Notes under the pieces: model-generated
Told to the model about the DNA's origin: nothing
The model's input: only the letters and a program-made list of their open reading frames with translations
Databases searched by the model: none
Program-made: the position numbers and the translations under genes
From: Steromphala cineraria
Taxonomy: Eukaryota > Mollusca > Gastropoda > Trochida > Trochidae
Assembly: GCA_916613615.1 (NCBI GenBank)
Contig: OU744725.1
Location: 65,666,575 to 65,730,574 of the forward strand
Length of the DNA: 64,000 bases
Reading direction: 5' to 3'
Part shown: in pieces, positions 1-13,700 of the stretch
How positions within the stretch are numbered: the first letter of the stretch is position 1
Layout: each line of letters starts with the position of its first letter

Positions 1-40
1 ATATATCTTAATTAGCTTGTAATGTGTTGTTCTTTTACAG

Positions 41-110
41 ACTCCTTCAACCGAACACCAGGACGATGTTACTATGACGACTACTACAACTAAACTGACC
101 GGTATCCAAG
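41..110 (+). promoter_or_regulatory. 5' UTR part of anoctamin exon 1 with two short upstream ORFs
   Basis: The tract ending TTCTTTTACAG at position 40 is a good 3' splice site, so the leader is spliced to an upstream non-coding exon outside the window. Two upstream ATGs lie in the leader. ATG 66 gives a 3-codon ORF ending at 77. ATG 74 gives a 14-codon ORF ending at 118, which overlaps the main ATG at 111 out of frame. Such uORFs usually reduce translation from the main start. That effect is inferred. Confidence 0.6.
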
Positions 111-3100
111 ATGGCTAGAGAGGGAGGGTCAGCCCCTGTGTCCCTATCCCCCGGGGAGGTGGACTATGTTCTCATATACACCAAGGAAAAGGAGGGACAG
201 GGCAAGTTCCTGGAACAACTCCAGAAGGAACATGAGATAATCGTAGAGACCGTGGCGCATGGAGATTACCATTATGTCAAACTTCGGGCCAGCTTCAGTG
301 CTCTTTGTGCAGAGGCGGAGAAAGTCAAGCTTGAGATGCCCTTGGCAGGGGTAGGTTTAATTATTGATTATTGGAGAACTGAAGGTTGTTTTATCTACAA
401 AATGTATTATTTGATAATTAACACGAGATTAACTGAGGTATTTGGACATTGTATTGTTGGTGCAAACATTTGTTAAAAATTCTACATCTACAAAATTCGC
501 TCCACTGTGGTCATGACATTTAAGCTTAAGATGCTATTGGCTAGGTTAAATGGTTGATAATTTAAAAATTTAGTTTATTTATTTTTTGGCAGGGGTAAGC
601 ATACATATAGATTATGGAGAATCGAAGCTTTTCCTCTGCACAAAGTATTATTGGAGAATGTGTTCTAACTGATCAGAGATGTTTGGAGATTAACGATATG
701 TCAAGCTTCGAGCCAGATTCCATGCTCTGTGTGTTGAGGCTAATATAAAAAGTCAAGCTCTTGAAACAGTTTCTAATAATCAATTGATTTATTTGTTTGA
801 TTTATCAGGTAAGTTTAGAAAATACCAAAAAAAGTAGATACAGAGGTTTCTCGCGAACTCAATATACGTCATGAAATGGGAAGTATTATATATATATTCT
901 CAGTTCTGTTTTGTAGTTTCCCTAAAACGAGGTTTGAGCATTAAAGGGGCAGTAGCACGTTTTTTGACAATTTTATATTTTAAATTTTTCACTGATAATC
1001 GTAAGTTAATGCTAAATGCATAACTTTGATAGTGTCAAAAATCTCATTACACAAACCAATCATCCATAGTCAGAGAACAAATTATAAAGATTCACATAAA
1101 ATCCATTGGCAGCCATTTTTGTGTGAACACCTTTAATTCATTTTGTGTAAGAAAAGGAATCGCATAGCTTAACTTTATATTATATGTTTGATTTATTACT
1201 GCATCATTTAGTTTTAGTACACTGTCTTTAGATTGGAACCATTTATTTTCATTTTCCTGACATCACCTTTTATTCCCCTAAAACGTGCTACTGCCCCTTT
1301 AAAGAATAAAGAGTTTTAAAGTTTATTTGAGTGATTAGGTTAGGTTGAAGTTCTATATCTTTGCATTACTGGTATGGATTCATTTATCGTTCGTTAAACT
1401 GAAAGCTTTTATATGAAATCACAAAGCCTAAATCTTCACATTACTAGTATGAATTTATTCATCGTTCAACTTAACCATAGTATCCGAACCCATGAAGTCA
1501 GATATCTTCGTACACTTGTCGTAAGGTTCTATTTCTTCGCATCACTGTTATGGATTAATTCATTCATCAAATATTAATGTGAAATGTTATGTCATAGTCA
1601 TCTTCCTACGCAGAGCCTAAAAGGCCAGTTTCCAAACTGCCAGTTTTATGCCTTGCTGCATAGCCTTGAGTTTTCTGTGCTTGCCCTCTAGTCTGTAAGG
1701 GCACTATAGCAGCACAGAAAAGTAGAGTCTCTGCAGCAAGGCATAAAATGACAGTTTGGAAACTGGCCTTTTAGGCTCTGCGTAGGAAGATGTGTCATAG
1801 AAGACATATTGATGAAAAATATAATACAAATTGAAAGTGATTTTTACAGAATACTATATTTCAATGTTGCAAAGCTTGCCATCTAAAAAAAATAAAGTAA
1901 TGATAAGTGTACATACTGTTCGTTAATTTAGCTGATGTTAAGAAATTTGAGACAGCGAAAACCAAGGGATGATATCTGAAAATGCGTTTCTTTGTTTAAT
2001 TAAAGGTAACATTTTGAAGTCTTTGTTGTGTACAAGAATGTCCTTTAGGTAAAACCATACCTTTGTGTCCACCAGGCGAAGGCAGCTAAATCAGTTGTGA
2101 TGTGCAAGAGGCTTAATGAGTGGATAGAGAGAACGTTTATCACTGATGATGAAGGTAAGTGTTAAATAACGTAACATTGTAGCATACCATTGATAGTTTT
2201 CTCGAATAACGATCCTTTAAAGGCGCTAGATTCGCTAAATACATGAAAAGAATTTCAATCAGTCATATTAAAAAAGTATTTAAAATTAAAAATCATTGTT
2301 AAAAAACGCTTAGTGTAAAATTGATATCTTTTATGTCGTATGCATGTGTTATGAGCTATTTTAATTTTAACCATTTTCTTGTTAATGAGTAGCAAATAGC
2401 CGACATATTGCCAAAAGGAGCTAAACCACTCTTATTTAGTATTCTAATGGTATTATAATTATTCACATTGAGAACTGTTAACAGTAATTTATTCATTTCT
2501 TGATAATCATTTTTCATACATCTCAATCGTCATTAACAGATGATTACGTCAGCGCCCCGTTTATCCAGTGTGAACTTGAGAGTTTCAAGGGCCACCAAAA
2601 CAAGAACACGTTTTTTCGACGATCTTTGCGGTCTTTACTGGTAAGAAGAACATTTTCGAGAACATGAAATGATACATACAACACCATATTACTTTAGGAT
2701 AATGTTAAAAATTACATATGCTGTGATTATAAGTCAAATATTTTCATTTTTCAGTTGGAATTAACAAATGGTAGGGGAGACCAGGGCAAAGCGCGCCCCC
2801 TAACATATAAGTGCCTCTAGTGGGCACCCCGACATGCACAGAATGCTACTTGCACCATATCTCTAATACTTGTCACATAGACTGTTACATGACACATGCC
2901 TTTTTAATCTACCATTTCGGCATATGGATATATTTACGTAAATGTATTTTGATTAAGGGGGCGCGCTCTTCCCTGTAGTTTGGGGCAAAGTGCCCAATCC
3001 CCTGGGCGCTTTGCCCCATGTGAAAAACAACACTGACTGTAATAGATATTACACACCTATAATCAGCCAATACTAATCAAAAGCTTTCATCTTGATAATG

Positions 3101-4704
3101 CAAGGCAGCTATCGAACTCATATGAAGGATAGAAATAATATAAAAGTTGGCAATATATGCAAGGATGCTCAAAATGTTCCTTAACATATATCATGAACCT
3201 GCATGTTCAACATTCTCAATGACCAAATATCATTATGGTTGGTAGTTGTACATTTCTTTCAACTACGAAAGTGTTGATAATGTAGGTCATTGACTATCAA
3301 AACCAGTAATAAACTAGATTAGTGTTTGCGGGACACCGCAAAAACAGAGCAGCCCCGAAACTTGGGGTTTCGCCTTACCCTGTTCCGCCTTCTACAAGCC
3401 TCAGCATATTGGGCATTTTCTTGTGACCTTGACCTTTGACACTCAAGGTCATGCAATCAATGAATACATTTCATTGAATATAACATTAATGTAACAAATT
3501 AAAGAGGTAAAAGTAAAAATAATCCATTTTCTCAATATTTGTTGACCTTGCTGTGACCTTGACCTTTGACACTTCATACCCAAAACCTTTCCAAAATTTG
3601 GACTTCTCAAGAGATAATACATACAAAATTTAAACTTCATAGCACAAAAACTTTTCAAGTTATCGCATTTACAAATAATTTTTAAGTGATTTTATAGCTC
3701 GTGACCTTGACCTTTGATCTTGAATGTGACCATGTCATTGTAAGTCCCCAGAGGTGTAAACAATTATACATCTTTATAAGTTCTGAAAAACTGAATTGGA
3801 TTAAGTTATATCCATATTAGTTCCACATTGTAATAACACAAATCTCATGACCTTGACCTTTGACCTTCATGGTTACACAATCAATGAACACTTTTCAATG
3901 AGTATAACAATCATCTATTGCTTAAAAGTGTTCATAGTTAAAATAAAGCATTTTCGCAAAACCATGCTAAAGTCATGACCTTGCTGTGACCTTGACCTTG
4001 GACAGATTGTAGCGAAAACCTTTTCAAAATTTTTTACTCTTCCAAGGATGTTATATATCAAGTTAGAGCTTCATAGCACAAAAACTTTTCAAGTTATCGC
4101 GTTTACAAGGAATTTTTTAGTGATTTTATAGCTCGTGACCTTGACCTTTGACCTTGAAAGAGAACATGTCATTCTAAGTCCCCAGAGGTATGGACACTTA
4201 TACATGTTCATGAGTTCTGAAAAGCTTATAATGAGATCAAGTTATATCCAAATTAGTTGCACATTGCAATAACACAAATCTCATGACCTTGACCTTTGAC
4301 CTTCAAGGTTACACAATCAATGAACACTTTTCATTGAGTATAATAATCATCTATTGATTACAAGTGTTCATAGTTAAAATAAAGCATTTTCGCAAAACCA
4401 TGCTAAAGTAATAACCTCGCTGTGACCTTGACCTTGGACAGATTGTAGCGAAAACCTTTTCAAAATTTTTTACTCTTCCAAGGATGTTATATATCAAGTT
4501 AGAGCTTCATAGCACAAAAACTTTTCAAGTTATCGCGTTTACAAGGAATTTTTTAGTGATTTTATAGCTCGTGACCTTGACCTTTGACCTTGAAGGTGAA
4601 CATGTCAAAATCGTTCCCCCGAGGTATAAGCAGTAAGTTATAAATACAAGTTCTGGAAAGCTTAGTAGAAAAAAGTTATAGCCATTAGTATGAGCGCGGC
4701 GGAC

Positions 4705-4753
<49 letters not shown>

Positions 4754-7700
4754 AAACTGCACAAATACTGATAGCAGCCCCGACTTAGTCGGGGCTGCTA
4801 ATAAAAGAAAATAAGAATTGAATTGGTTATAAGGACGAATTAAAGATATAACATCATGTATTTTGTGTCGAAATTGCCATAACGGCATAAAATTGCTTAT
4901 CGTTTGGGGTTAAACAGTAGTATACAATGAATTATATTTTCATGATTTAAAAAACAACAGAAAAATATGTTTGTTGTAACTGTTAGTTGTTGTCATTCTT
5001 TAACAAAACAAACCCTTTAAGTAAAATGGTATATTTCATTTTTATAGAATACAGCAGAATGCTGATATGAAAATTATAGTTCTCCTTTACATTATTTGCT
5101 TAAGAAATGTAAAATAATAACTTTTACACCAATATGTTAACCAAAAAGATGTAGTTTATAACACATGGGGCAAAGCGCTCCCCCCGGCACGTTTTGCCCC
5201 ATCCAGGGAAACATTCGTTATGTACATCACAGAAAATCATTAAAGCAAGTAATTCCAAAATTCAGTATTCAATGAATTAATGATACCAATTCATGTTACA
5301 TGTTCACGAGAATTTAATGTTCCGTTTTGTATTTTTATGAAATATTTGAATTTGAGACATATCCGTTCCTTATAGTAAAATCGCGTTTTTTCGAATATTT
5401 GAAATTCTGCGTCAACAACTCAGGCAAATGATTCCAGCGTTGCTCACAACGCTTCATTACGGTTACTTTCATTCGTTGGTAATGAGAAATTACTCCATTT
5501 GTCGATAGTTTTGAAGAAATATCGCGAGGTCACTTTGCCCCGGGGGCGCGCTTTGCCCTGGTCTCCCCTACTTATTGGTACCTAACACAGAATGGTATTT
5601 TATCAAAAAGTGCAGAAATAATGTAAAGGCCAATTTGAAAGTGTCATGCGCAGTATATTTTAACTGCTACTTCAGCGAATGTGTCTTTACAATAATTACT
5701 ATATCTTCATTTATGGTATTCTGTCTTTTAAGGCTTTTGGTTCACCTTGAAACAGCTAGGTTTACCCTAAAACACAACAATGTATTCAGTCAAGCTAGAC
5801 ATACAGAATTCAGACCTAGACTGTATAAAGGCTCCTATATAATACACAATCATTAGGCAGGACTAAGCTCAAAGACGTACATGTACTTTAAAGCGAATAC
5901 GCTGATGTGTTGTTTGGTTCTCCTCAGGTACACCACATGCTGTGTAACATGGACATCAAGCTCCGGGAGGAGACTGAGGAGGGGGAGGGGGAGGGGGAGG
6001 AGGCGAGGAGCAGGTGCCCCACCCCAGCCTGCTGTAGGCTGCCTAGGAACACCGACTTTAAGAAGAAAAAAGGTACATTATCTTGCCATAGTATCTTACC
6101 ATGTCCGGAGATTCGCATGGGTATCCTCATTTTAAAATTTTGAAACGAGTGAAATCAGTTTAAATCAAAATTGTTAAAAGTACCAGTCTCAATTAGTTTT
6201 AGTATTGCACTATTTAGAAAAGGCACCTTATTATGCCCTTAATTCATCTCCATTCCGTAACTATTCATCATGGGAGTTTTTACTTGTTTACTGAATATTC
6301 AAGTGATACAGTGCACTACTGATTAAAACTTTTTTTGTATCCATGATATTCTGTTTTACTGTTTTATATTTTCTTTAATAGGTCTCAATTACTTCCTGAT
6401 GAAAAACATTTTCAAGGACGTGTTGGTGTTTCATGAAGACCCTCAGACATTGTCGATCCCTCCACGACACCGCGTCTCTGTTGACACAAATGAGGGTCAA
6501 AACGGGTGTCCCAATACAATCATTGACCCGCTCGCGTTGAAACTTACCTCTCAAATGAGCCAGGAATCTTCATATACAACCTACAACTACGTCATGTCAG
6601 ACACTGGCTCATTATATGGGGACCAGAAAAGGGTGAAAAGGAACGTTGTCACAGATATGATCAATACGTGGACGAACTGGACAAACTTTTATAAGTTTCA
6701 ACCATTGTGGAAGATTAGGAACTACTTCGGTGAAAAAATAGCATTTTATTTCGCATGGACCGGCATGCTTGTATCTTCATTGTGGATACCAACATTCATC
6801 GGCTTCATGGTGTTTATTCATGGATTGATACTCAGATTCAGGTGAGAAAATAACCATGCTTTAGATTAATATTTTAATCATTTTCAAACAGGTCTTTACA
6901 AGTTATAAGAACGTTGAGTCTTTTTTCACAATTTAAATCTGTATCTACAATAATATTCAACCTTGGGAAAACAATGTTTGATTTAATTTCAATTTATGTT
7001 TTTTAAAGATCAACATTTATTAGAGCTGTGTGATAGATTGTTCTATATTCTTCTTGAAGAAATCATAAACAATACCATGAATTTGTGTGATATGTTACTC
7101 TTTAATGTACACAATGATTTCATTGAGAGCATTTGCATCAGGTCTAAAACAATATCATAAATTTGTGTGATATGTTATTCTTTACTTTTCCCAATGGTAT
7201 CATTGAGAGCATTAAGAACATGTTGATTCAACTCATAAACAATACCATGAATTTGTGTAATATAGCATTCCTTATTCTACCCTATTCAACTTACGAACAA
7301 TATCACAAATGAATGCGATATACCAGTATTTATTCCATCCTATCGTGTCCCTGGGAGCTTTGAGAGCATTTTCAGCCAACTCATAAACATAAATGTGATA
7401 CCACAATTGTTATGAAGTAGGCTATGCTTTTCTATAAAGAAATTTCTGTTCTGTTTTTTTTTCAGTCCCGGGAGAGAAGATGATTTTAACGATCATGGGA
7501 ACAAAACACTAAGGTACTCAAATTTGTCTTTATCTTACCTTTCAGTGACATGACAAGTGATATATAGAGGATATCTGTCTTTTCTTAACTAATACCATGT
7601 TTATCTCATCGAGTGAGGTAGAAAGTTTATATTTTCACAAGTGGCGCAGCCACGAGTGAAAATATTTAACTTGTCTACCTCACGAGATGAGATAAACATG

Positions 7701-10700
7701 GTATTTGTCAAGAATTGACAGATATTCTATTTATTTTATGATTAAATCCTTCTAATTACGTCAAAAAAGGCCAATTTCATGTTGAGCGGCCGCTTGGAAG
7801 AGCCCGTCACCGCGGTAACAGTGTGACGTCATATGAGAATTCATGACGTCAGACCATTGTTACATGACGTCAAAGTCTTGCACTTGACGTCACTCGAGTG
7901 GTGATAAAGTTTATCACCACTCAGTAGAGTGACGATAAAGGTTATCGCCACTGTAGCCAGATAGAGGGTTTATTTCACTGATAGAACAGAGTATCTCACC
8001 CTCAATCATATAATAAATTTGTTTATCATATTGTAGCAGTGTAAGAATAACAGCCAAATAGGCGTAAACAAGGATGTTCCTCCCTTGAAATGTTTGCAAA
8101 CGGTAATCATGCAATGCTTAATTAAAACTAGTTACACGTTAAAGTTACACTATGGTATATGATATAAATTAAGTGAATAAACTTATATAAAATTTTATTA
8201 TAGGTCTTGTATAAGTGATGCCGCTAAATACAACAGTAACAAGAAGACATCGTCATCAACATCCTCGCAAAATTGGTTTTCATTATAGCTCCCAACATTT
8301 CCTAAGGGTTCATAAACACCATTCTCTCCCCACAGAGGCAGATCAAGTCATGTTGATTTAGCCTCTGTTCTATTACGCCGTAATCCGTTGGTTCCGGCAG
8401 TTTCCCCTGGCGGAAAAAGAGCATCACAATCCATTTGAATTTCTTTAGAAAATGACAACGCTTCTCTCATGGAAAGGGTGGTTCATATCATAATGCTTTT
8501 GCCTTGATTCAGTAACCAAAACGATGATTTAAGAACAGCGTCGCTGATTGCACAACCAACTTTGATTGCCTCCAATCGGGCATCTCCCATTCTATCCCAC
8601 AAACTCGGCGTGATATAACAGAGGCTAAATCAACATGACTTGATCTGCCTCTGTGGGGAGAGAATGATAAACACGGGACAGGGGTCACAACAACTCCGTA
8701 AATATTATTCAATGCTTTTATTTTCGAACTCAGGCAAGTCATTGATACCTCAAAAACACACAGCAATTTGGTTATCCTATTTTAGTTTCTAAGAAAAGTT
8801 TTCATCTTTAACTCTGATGGACGGACACACGCAAACCTCTGTCTACTTCGAGGCGGGGAATAATATATATTATTGACTTGACATACGTTAGGTATGTAAA
8901 CTTAAATTGCATTGTGGCAATCACAACGTTGGTGTATTAATATGTAAATATTTTCTTTCATAATGTTTCAGTTTCAAATCAAAGATTGTAGAGCTCATGA
9001 AAATCATTCATTTAACCTTCGACAACGACGCTACACCATACTTCGCGATGATTGTATGTATATGGGGTAAGTTCTTTTAAGCAATGCTGCAATAAGTATG
9101 ACATTGAATTAGAAACTGAGATAATGTGAATATAAAACGTTGAAGATAAACAAATGTATGTACTAAACTGATGTCATTATAATTTCCTTTATAAGAACTA
9201 ATTTTCCAGATGACATCCTCTATTACTCTGACGACCATTTTAGGTTACTTCAAAACAGTTGATATTTGTCTGACTCTTGTATACCGTTTTGTACATTCAT
9301 GCTGCCAACACTTTAAAACTCACTATGATTTATTTATGTTTAAATCAAGAAATAGATGTCCTAAGCATGAAGCGTGTTAGCGCAGTTCGTAATTTATGAA
9401 AATAATTCAATTTCAAAATCAAATTTCATGATTATTTTGTCATATTTCAAAATTCACAAAATGAGCTCATGTACTTCTTCCACTATTGAAGTTTTCTTCG
9501 CGTACCCCTGTTTTTCAATATAATACCAAAACTATGACCTTGTTCCTATGACAGGTACAGTATTCCTGGAGCTGTGGAAGAGACGGTCAGCCAGACTGGG
9601 CTATGAATGGGACGTGAACGACTTTCAGGCATCAGAACCAGACAGACCGCAGTTCGTGGGAACTACCTCCAAATATGTACGTCAATATAACACATCAGCT
9701 AACCATACAGTATAGAATATAACCAAACTTCCTAACAAACCCACAAATCCATATCACTAACTATAGCTAAATGCAAAAAGCAAAGTCTGAAAAGATTAGG
9801 TATTGCTTCCGGAACCCAGTAGAAGAAACGTGTTTAGTGTTATCCTTTAAATGAGTCAAGATTTATTATGGTAATAACAGTGTGGATGTGCATATGGCGT
9901 TTCTTTGTATTGACATATACCTGCTCAAAGCGCTATCATCATTACCCAAGTAACTAATACCTGCATGCTCAAAGCGCTATCTACATCAAAACCTGAAGGA
10001 TTTGAACTTTCATATTAAGAATCAACACACTTTTTTCTCCTTCAGAACCCGATGGTAGAAGAAAACCTTTGGATACCCTTGCAATTTTAATCTTTACTGC
10101 AAAAGTGGTTAAAAGTTATTACTAACTGAAGTCATGTTTCTTGCTTTCAGAACCCCGTTGGTGAAGAAAACCTTTGGTATTATCCTTTCAAGTTCCAACT
10201 GGGACAGTTCATGTTCTCAGTCATAGCCGCTCTAGTCATGGTGAGTTGGATGAATGAGATGGAATCTATATGCATATAGGAGAGTTACGATAGAGCAACA
10301 CAGCAATATAGTTACAACAGAGCAGTCGCATTAAAACCAGATAAAACACTTCACCTTAATTCCAAACCAACAAGATCGTGTTAGCTTGCCATGTCTCGAA
10401 TCTTAAACCTTCCATTAATCAAAACAGAGGACCGCTAAAATAGCATATTGTTCCGATGACGTCCAGCCATGCGTTCACCAGACACAGCCCCGTTGAAGAA
10501 ACACTCAGATCAGAAGTGTTATTAGACACGAGTGATAGGTTCATTGTTTATATGGAATGATCTGGTGTCTTTATCCCTCAAATGATACTTTTGTAGGAAT
10601 GAAATTGATAAACTCAAGTCCAAAAGAAACGATACCATACAAATCGCAAAATAACTCAATCCACTATATATTGATACGACTAAAACGTAGTTTTATCATT

Positions 10701-13700
10701 TCCTCAGTAGTCAAATAACTTCTATGCAAAATTTTGAAACATTATCGTTTCATGTTTGCGAGAAACGTGCATTTTAAAAAATCATCGATCTGGAATCTCC
10801 TTAACTAGGCGAGATAGCAGGGAGAAATTGGACACTTACGCTTGTTTTAAACCGTTCTAGTGCAATGACGCGTCCACGAATTTATGTCAAAAAAAGTACA
10901 TAATATCAACAAGATTGTATTCTTACCTACATTCAATACTTCATCAATTTTAAAGTGAAATGACAAGAGTTCTGTGCATAAAACAATTTGAAATTTCGAT
11001 TTATGCACCCCATGTGCGTTTGAAGTGACACAACATCAAAAGTGTTTTTTTCCCTGCAGTTTGAAAATGTGCACACTTCCTAACAAGACATATGCCTGTT
11101 AGACACACATAAATTCGACTCTGTCAGGTATGAGAATTTAGTTTCGGATGACGTTGAAAACTTGGTATCCTTTCTTTTGGACATGAGTTTATATTCCTGG
11201 TTTCGACATTAAACTCAAAGTCTTTCACGTCAGGTCACCTCAACCCACTTCACCTCACCTGAAAATATATATGAAATGATTTTTATAAAACAAAATTGTC
11301 TAGTTACTAACATAGTTTATATTAATGTCTCTGTTCCCTACAGATAGGGTTCGTGGTGGCGAGTCTGCTGGGTATAATCGTGTACCGAGTCACGATGGAC
11401 ATGGACGTGTGTCCTGACACTACGGGGGAGCAGTGTCTCATGCTCAAAACTGTCTTCTCCGCCGTGCTCAACGCTGTCTCAATCACCGCCCTGGGGAAGG
11501 TAGGGCATCACTCATCTTGTTGTTTTATGTTCGATAAACAATTTTTAGAATCCATCTGAAGACAGTCGCATGCCAGTCTAATAATTCTCTGACTTAAGCA
11601 TTTCTTGTGTCTTGTGTCAGTTTAACTTGATATTCTATCAGAAGTATTCTGGAAGTTTCATATTTTCCGCAGCTATCAAATTACGAATTTTTACGCAGGT
11701 TAGCAATGATTGAGCTTAGATTTAGTCTATGAATAATATAAAAACAACTGTACCTTCTTTGAAATTATTGTATTTCTCCATCATGTATTCAGTCAATCTA
11801 GACTTGCAGAATTAGGACCTAGACTGTATTAAAGGCTCCTTGTGAGTATTTGTGCTCCAAATATTATATAGTCACTTTGAATCATCAATTCATGAAGATA
11901 AGTATAATTATATTCAGAGTCTTGGTTATACGTGTATGTTAAATATTTATTTACTGTGGAGGTAGACTTAGTATTCTTAATTCCGTTTAAGGTGGTTTGC
12001 AAAGATCTTACATTAATGAGAAAAAAACATTTCATCATAGCTGATGTCAGTGTGCTGTTCATGCCAATACATAGTTGCTGTTCATGACGTGCTTGCATTT
12101 CCGGAAAGTGTATTACCACTTTGCCGTCTGGCTTACTAATAAAGGGAATTATAATTTCATCTTTTGATGTCATAGTGCAGTAAATTTGACATCATCCAGT
12201 GCATTGTTGCATTTTATAACGTGCTTCCATTTCCACAGGTGTATTATCACTTGGCTATCAGACTGTATTAAAGGGATTTTCAATTTCATCTTATGATGTC
12301 ATAATGCAGTTATTTGACATCATGCCAATGCATTTGTGAAGTTCATAACGTGCTTTTATTTTAACAGGTGTATTATCACTTGGCTGTCTGGCTTACTAAT
12401 AAAGGTGAGAACGAGTTAATATCTGAACTTTAATATATGATCCGTGATGAAATACTGGGATTTATCAGTGAAATAAACTGTCTATCAGGCGACAGTGACG
12501 ATATATTATATTTTCACTGTGACCGGTGACGATATCTTATATCGTCACTGGTCAGGTGCCGGAACTACTTTCAGCCATGTGAACAAAAGGGGGCAACTTT
12601 CCAGTTTTAAAGTCATCTTAATTACATATTTCATTAAAAATCATATAATAAGTAGAATAGTTAATGTAGTTTTCCAAATACCAGATTGATTTCATCTCGT
12701 AACATGGATGAAGTTGATATTTCACGAGTGGCGCAGCCGCTCGTGGAATATCAACTTTACCCATGACACTCGATGAAATAAACCTGGTATTTGGACAACA
12801 GCATTAAGTATTCTCTATATGTCTCACTTCTGCAAAATGGAAAAAAAAATTATTTAAAATGTTATGATCGTTAAATAAACCACCAAAACTATCGATTATA
12901 TTCTGAGAGTAAAAATAATATTGAAAGCATTTGTAACGAATAATATGAATAAAACAGCAAGTTGAATGATTTCCAGAGAATCACAAGACCCAGTCCAAGT
13001 ACGACGACGCCCTCATCATCAAGCTGTTCGCCTTCCAGTTCGCTAACAGCTACTCCTCCTGTTTCTACATCGCCTTCTTCATTGAGGTTAGTTCCAAGTA
13101 GTACATGGATAATGTGTCAATGCCTTTTGAAGTTCACATTACCAATAAGATTAGGTACAACAATCGATAAAGAACATATATTGAATCTTATTGTGTTTGG
13201 TTTATATACTTTATACGTTATAGCGTTGAAAATATCTTTCCTAAAGCTAAACATGGTGTAATTCTACCATGAACGGACTACATTACCCATGTCGTTAAAT
13301 ATGTGTAAATAATCTAAATGTATTTTCAAAAGATGTTCATTACGTCACACTTCAAAAGAAATATGAAATATGTTTCCCATGGACATCACAAAGCTAGGTA
13401 TGAACCTAGGCATAAAGGATTGACAGTAAAACATTATTCAAGTTGTGTAAGAGCAGTATGTAGTTTGTTATTTATGTTTGGATTTCATTTCAAGATGCAT
13501 CTCTTTAAAGCAAATGTCCAAATGTTTGGCCAAAACGTGTGTTCTCATTTTCTCAAATTAAAGGTAGCGCAAGTACTCAAATCCTGATCGTGAGCTACTT
13601 CTGTGGATAGACAATGGGTTCTTCCAACTTCAGGACTTGTTTCATTGTTCATTCTCATCTTACAGCGACTGGACACGTCAATCCTGATGGGACGCGGAGC

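Larger units (their letters stand above)
2771..5571. mobile_element. 2.8-kb non-autonomous DNA element with 30-bp terminal inverted repeats
   Basis: GTAGGGGAGACCAGGGCAAA.. at 2771-2800 is matched by its exact complement at 5542-5571. Further GGGGCAAAG/CTTTGCCCC motifs lie near both ends (about 2985-3020 and 5167-5205). No transposase is visible. The interior holds the 430-bp tandem array, a GGC microsatellite and a small hairpin. No clear target duplication is seen. It fills most of anoctamin intron 3. Confidence 0.8.

Noticed and set aside
4525..4888. Poly-Arg and poly-Pro ORFs on the minus strand
   Set aside because: Produced by the GGC microsatellite, with no conserved flanking sequence.
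8206..8290. Possible anoctamin exon after TTTTATTATAG
   Set aside because: The frame ends in a stop after 28 codons. The internal GTAACA donor would leave the wrong phase for the next exon. Direct joining of 7,513 to 8,972 is in phase.
11829..12173. A 114-codon minus-strand ORF
   Set aside because: It runs antisense through the exon 11 ghost repeats and shows no family likeness.
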